A DNA stretch of 7,045 nucleotides from an uncultured Bacteroidales bacterium (GTDB lineage: Bacteria; Bacteroidota; Bacteroidia; Bacteroidales; P3): positions 1 through 7,045 of the forward strand of contig CALEPD010000113.1 of the NCBI GenBank assembly GCA_937910265.1. The letters run 5' to 3'. This document shows positions 4,773 through 7,045 of the stretch, one piece after another. A model generated the notes under the pieces. The model had not been told where the DNA came from. It ran no database searches and saw only the letters and a program-made list of their open reading frames with translations. A program made the position numbers and the translations under genes. Within the stretch, counting starts at the first letter, position 1, and each line of letters begins with the position of its first letter.

Positions 4773-7045
4773 TCAGTTGGCGTTGTAGAAGACAAACTGG
4801 TTGTCGAGACAGTCGACCACGATGTTGTCTTTTGGCGAGAGTTTGTCTTGAAGCAGCTGCAGTGAGAGCTGGTTGAGGATTTCGCGACGGATGACACCAC
4901 GCACAGGCCGGGCACCCATGGAGGGAACATAGCCCATTTGAGCCAATTGGTCGACGGCGTCGTCGGTAGCGGTGATGAGGATATCGTTTTGGGCCAACAT
5001 GTTGCCAACCGACTGGAGCTGCATGCGAACCACCTGGCGAATTTGCTGGATGGAGAGCGGGCGGAACATGACGACGTCGTCGATGCGGTTGAGAAATTCG
5101 GGACGTACCGTCTGCTTGAGAAGCTCCATGACCATGCGCTTGGTTTCGTCGATGTCGTATTCGGAGGGCTGCTGCGATGATTCGAAACGATCACGGATGA
5201 TGTCGCTGCCCATGTTGGAAGTCATGATGATAATGGTGTTCTTGAAATCGACTGTGCGCCCTTTGTTGTCGGTGAGACGACCGTCGTCGAGCACCTGAAG
5301 CAGTGTGTTGAAGATGTCGGGATGGGCTTTCTCGATTTCGTCGAACAGTACAATGGAATAGGGTTTGCGGCGTACGGCTTCGGTAAGTTGTCCGCTTTCG
5401 TCGTAGCCCACATATCCCGGAGGCGCTCCGATGAGGCGGCTGACACTGTGGCGCTCCTGATACTCGCTCATATCGATGCGCACCATCATGTTCTCGTCGT
5501 CGAAAAGCACGTCGGCAAGTGCTTTTGCCAGTTCGGTTTTGCCGACGCCGGTGGGGCCAAGGAAAATGAAGCTGCCCACCGGACGCTTGGGGTCCTTCAG
5601 CCCGGCCCGGGCACGGCGGATCGCCCGGCTGACGGCGCTGACGGCTTCTTCCTGGCCAACGACCCGTTCATGCAGGATCTTTTCCAGATCCAGCAGCCGT
5701 CTGGATTCTTCTTCCGTCATTTTCCGTACCGGTATGCCCGTCCATCCGGCCACCACCTGGGCAATATCTTCTTCTTCCACCACATCCCGGGCAGTGGATT
5801 TGCGCCGGTCCCAAGCCGCACGCTTTTCTTCCAATTCATTGCGCAAAGTATTTTCCTGATCCCGCAGGCTGGCTGCCTTTTCATAATCCTGCATATCGAT
5901 GGCCTCGGATTTTTCCAGCAGCACCCTCTCCAGCGCCTGTTCCGCTTCCTTCAGGTCTTCCGGCGCGGTGAACGCCTGAATCCGCACCCGGGAAGCCGCT
6001 TCGTCCATCAGGTCAATGGCCTTGTCCGGCTGGAAACGGTCGCTGATGTAGCGGCCGGAAAGTTTCACCGCCGCTTCCAGCGCTTCATCCGTAATGCGCA
6101 CTTTATGGTGGGCTTCGTACCGGTCCCGCAAACCCTTCATGATAGCCAGGGTTTCTTCATCCGTCGGTTCATTCACCGTCACCGGCTGGAAACGACGGGC
6201 CAGCGCCGCATCCTTTTCAATATGTTTGCGGTATTCATCCAGCGTGGTAGCGCCGATGCACTGCAATTCTCCCCGGGCCAGCACAGGCTTTAGGATATTG
6301 GCCGCATCCATGCTGCCTTCCACCCTGCCGGCGCCCACGATGTTTTGCAGTTCATCAATGAACAGCACCACGTCGCCCCGTTTACGCACTTCATCCAGGG
6401 TGTTTTTCAGCCTCTCTTCGAATTCGCCCCGGTATTTGCTGCCGGCCACCATGGCCCCCATATCTAATGAAACAATTTTTTTGTCCACCAGATTTTCCGG
6501 GATATTTCCCTGCACGATTTTCTGGGCCAGCCCTTCCGCCACGGCGGATTTGCCCACCCCCGGTTCCCCGATGAGAACGGGGTTGTTCTTGGTTCTTCTG
6601 GACAGAATCTGGATGATGCGTTCAATCTCCGTCTGCCGTCCGATCACAGGATCCAACTCCCCTTTCCGGGCGGCTTCCGTCAGGTCGCGGCCGTATCTGG
6701 CAAGGCAGGAATCCCCTTCTTTTCCCCCGGCTGCGGCGGCCGCAGGTTCTTTTACCATGCCCTCCAGTACGGACTTTTTTACTTTTTCCACGTCCGTCCC
6801 CATGCCGGTCAGCACCCGCATGGCCACGCTGTCTTCATCCATCAGGAGCGCCAGCCAGAAATGGGAAGCCGTTACATAGGGCATCCCCAGCCGCTGGGCT
6901 TCCCGGATGCTGGTTTCCAGCAGTTTTTTCACGCTGGGCGTCAATTCCAGCCGGGCGGCCTTGGTTTCGCCGGTGCCGCAAATCTGCTTCACCGCTTCCG
7001 TCACCGTTTCCGCAATCACCTGATCAGGAAGGGCCGGGGCATCAC
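4773..7045 (-). CDS. clp: Clp/Hsp100 AAA+ ATPase, mosaic of a ClpC-like N-part and a ClpB-like C-part, 5' end missing
   Basis: This is a Hsp100 unfoldase with two AAA+ modules, open to the right edge of the window. The GTG at 7019 is not a natural start, because the frame continues and only the second half of the Clp-N domain is present (residues 26-87, counted from that GTG). Module 1 has Walker A GEPGVGKS (151-158) and Walker B VVLFIDE (217-223). A short UvrB/C-like middle segment (about 366-400) is of the ClpC type and not the long ClpB coiled coil. Module 2 has Walker A GPTGVGKT (488-495), Walker B VLFDE (557-561) and the RPEFLNRID arginine-finger region (639-647). The segment after TSNMGS lacks the (I/V/L)GF loop by which ClpC/ClpA dock on ClpP, and the C-terminus reads as Bacteroidota ClpB. 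Arginine codons change from mostly CGG (with AGA) to CGC/CGT across the middle. The part below about base 5500 is probably the host clpB; the rest probably comes from a Firmicutes clpC joined in assembly. Confidence 0.85.
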   Translation of the reverse strand, partial: DAPALPDQVIAETVTEAVKQICGTGETKAARLELTPSVKKLLETSIREAQRLGMPYVTASHFWLALLMDEDSVAMRVLTGMGTDVEKVKKSVLEGMVKEPAAAAAGGKEGDSCLARYGRDLTEAARKGELDPVIGRQTEIERIIQILSRRTKNNPVLIGEPGVGKSAVAEGLAQKIVQGNIPENLVDKKIVSLDMGAMVAGSKYRGEFEERLKNTLDEVRKRGDVVLFIDELQNIVGAGRVEGSMDAANILKPVLARGELQCIGATTLDEYRKHIEKDAALARRFQPVTVNEPTDEETLAIMKGLRDRYEAHHKVRITDEALEAAVKLSGRYISDRFQPDKAIDLMDEAASRVRIQAFTAPEDLKEAEQALERVLLEKSEAIDMQDYEKAASLRDQENTLRNELEEKRAAWDRRKSTARDVVEEEDIAQVVAGWTGIPVRKMTEEESRRLLDLEKILHERVVGQEEAVSAVSRAIRRARAGLKDPKRPVGSFIFLGPTGVGKTELAKALADVLFDDENMMVRIDMSEYQERHSVSRLIGAPPGYVGYDESGQLTEAVRRKPYSIVLFDEIEKAHPDIFNTLLQVLDDGRLTDNKGRTVDFKNTIIIMTSNMGSDIIRDRFESSQQPSEYDIDETKRMVMELLKQTVRPEFLNRIDDVVMFRPLSIQQIRQVVRMQLQSVGNMLAQNDILITATDDAVDQLAQMGYVPSMGARPVRGVIRREILNQLSLQLLQDKLSPKDNIVVDCLDNQFVFYNAN
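5500..5605 (-). other. Probable chimeric junction inside the clp gene
   Basis: The switch from ClpC-like to ClpB-like sequence falls here, around the second Walker A motif. The last clearly CGG-type arginine codon of the N-part is R471 (base about 5609). The first clearly Bacteroidota-like stretch begins at LFDDENMM (residues 505-512, from about base 5507). Between them is the near-invariant GSFIFLGPTGVGKTELA segment, where unrelated clp genes can share enough identical bases to mislead an assembler. The exact point cannot be set by eye. Confidence 0.55.

Noticed and set aside
5322..6293. A 323-codon open frame on the plus strand
   Set aside because: It lies wholly opposite the clp gene, whose Walker motifs prove the minus frame. 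It shows no domain and is explained by GC-rich codon structure.
6094..6879. A 261-codon open frame on the plus strand
   Set aside because: It is also antisense to the clp AAA+ module, is serine-rich and low in complexity, as expected for a shadow frame.
7017..7019. GTG as the start of the clp gene
   Set aside because: The frame stays open to base 7045 and the Clp-N domain is cut in half, so the true start is outside the window.

Overview
The window most likely comes from a gut-type Bacteroidales genome (Bacteroides/Prevotella-like), probably recovered from a metagenome. Three things point there. The best promoter is of the Bacteroidota type (TAnnTTTG -7 box). The cas6 / DHH phosphodiesterase / CorA gene set matches the type III-B CRISPR locus described from Bacteroides fragilis. 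The C-terminal third of the Clp gene also reads as a Bacteroidota ClpB. All convincing genes are on the minus strand, so transcription runs from high to low coordinates.

Bases 4137 down to 18 hold one tightly packed operon. Its order is cas6 (crRNA-processing RAMP endonuclease), a DHH/DHHA1-type phosphodiesterase (NrN-like), a CorA-like two-helix membrane protein, a small unrecognised protein with one membrane helix and a coiled coil, and a Cmr1-like RAMP subunit. Cas10/Cmr2 and the other Cmr subunits are not in the window and would be expected beyond its left edge. From the published B. fragilis system, the inferred working is this. Cas6 makes crRNAs for a Cmr complex. On binding target RNA, Cas10 makes a nucleotide messenger (SAM-AMP in B. 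fragilis). CorA is the membrane effector that responds to it, and NrN degrades the messenger to switch the response off. The small membrane/coiled-coil protein is translationally coupled to CorA and is the least explained part of the locus.

Upstream of cas6 lie a Bacteroidota promoter (4157-4187), about 170 bases of AT-rich DNA, and a clear intrinsic terminator for minus-strand transcription arriving from the right (4359-4395). Bases 4396-4772 have no gene I can support. No CRISPR repeats are visible anywhere.

From 4773 to the right edge is a Clp AAA+ ATPase gene that lacks its 5' end. It is mosaic. The N-terminal two thirds look like a Firmicutes ClpC (short UvrB/C-type middle domain, CGG-rich arginine codons). 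The C-terminal third looks like a Bacteroidota ClpB (no ClpP-binding loop, CGC/CGT arginine codons). The switch falls close to the conserved second Walker A motif, about bases 5500-5605. An assembly chimera at this near-universal sequence is the simplest explanation, so the region right of about 5500 should not be taken as host genome without read evidence. The left edge has a suspicious frame break in the cmr1-like gene as well.
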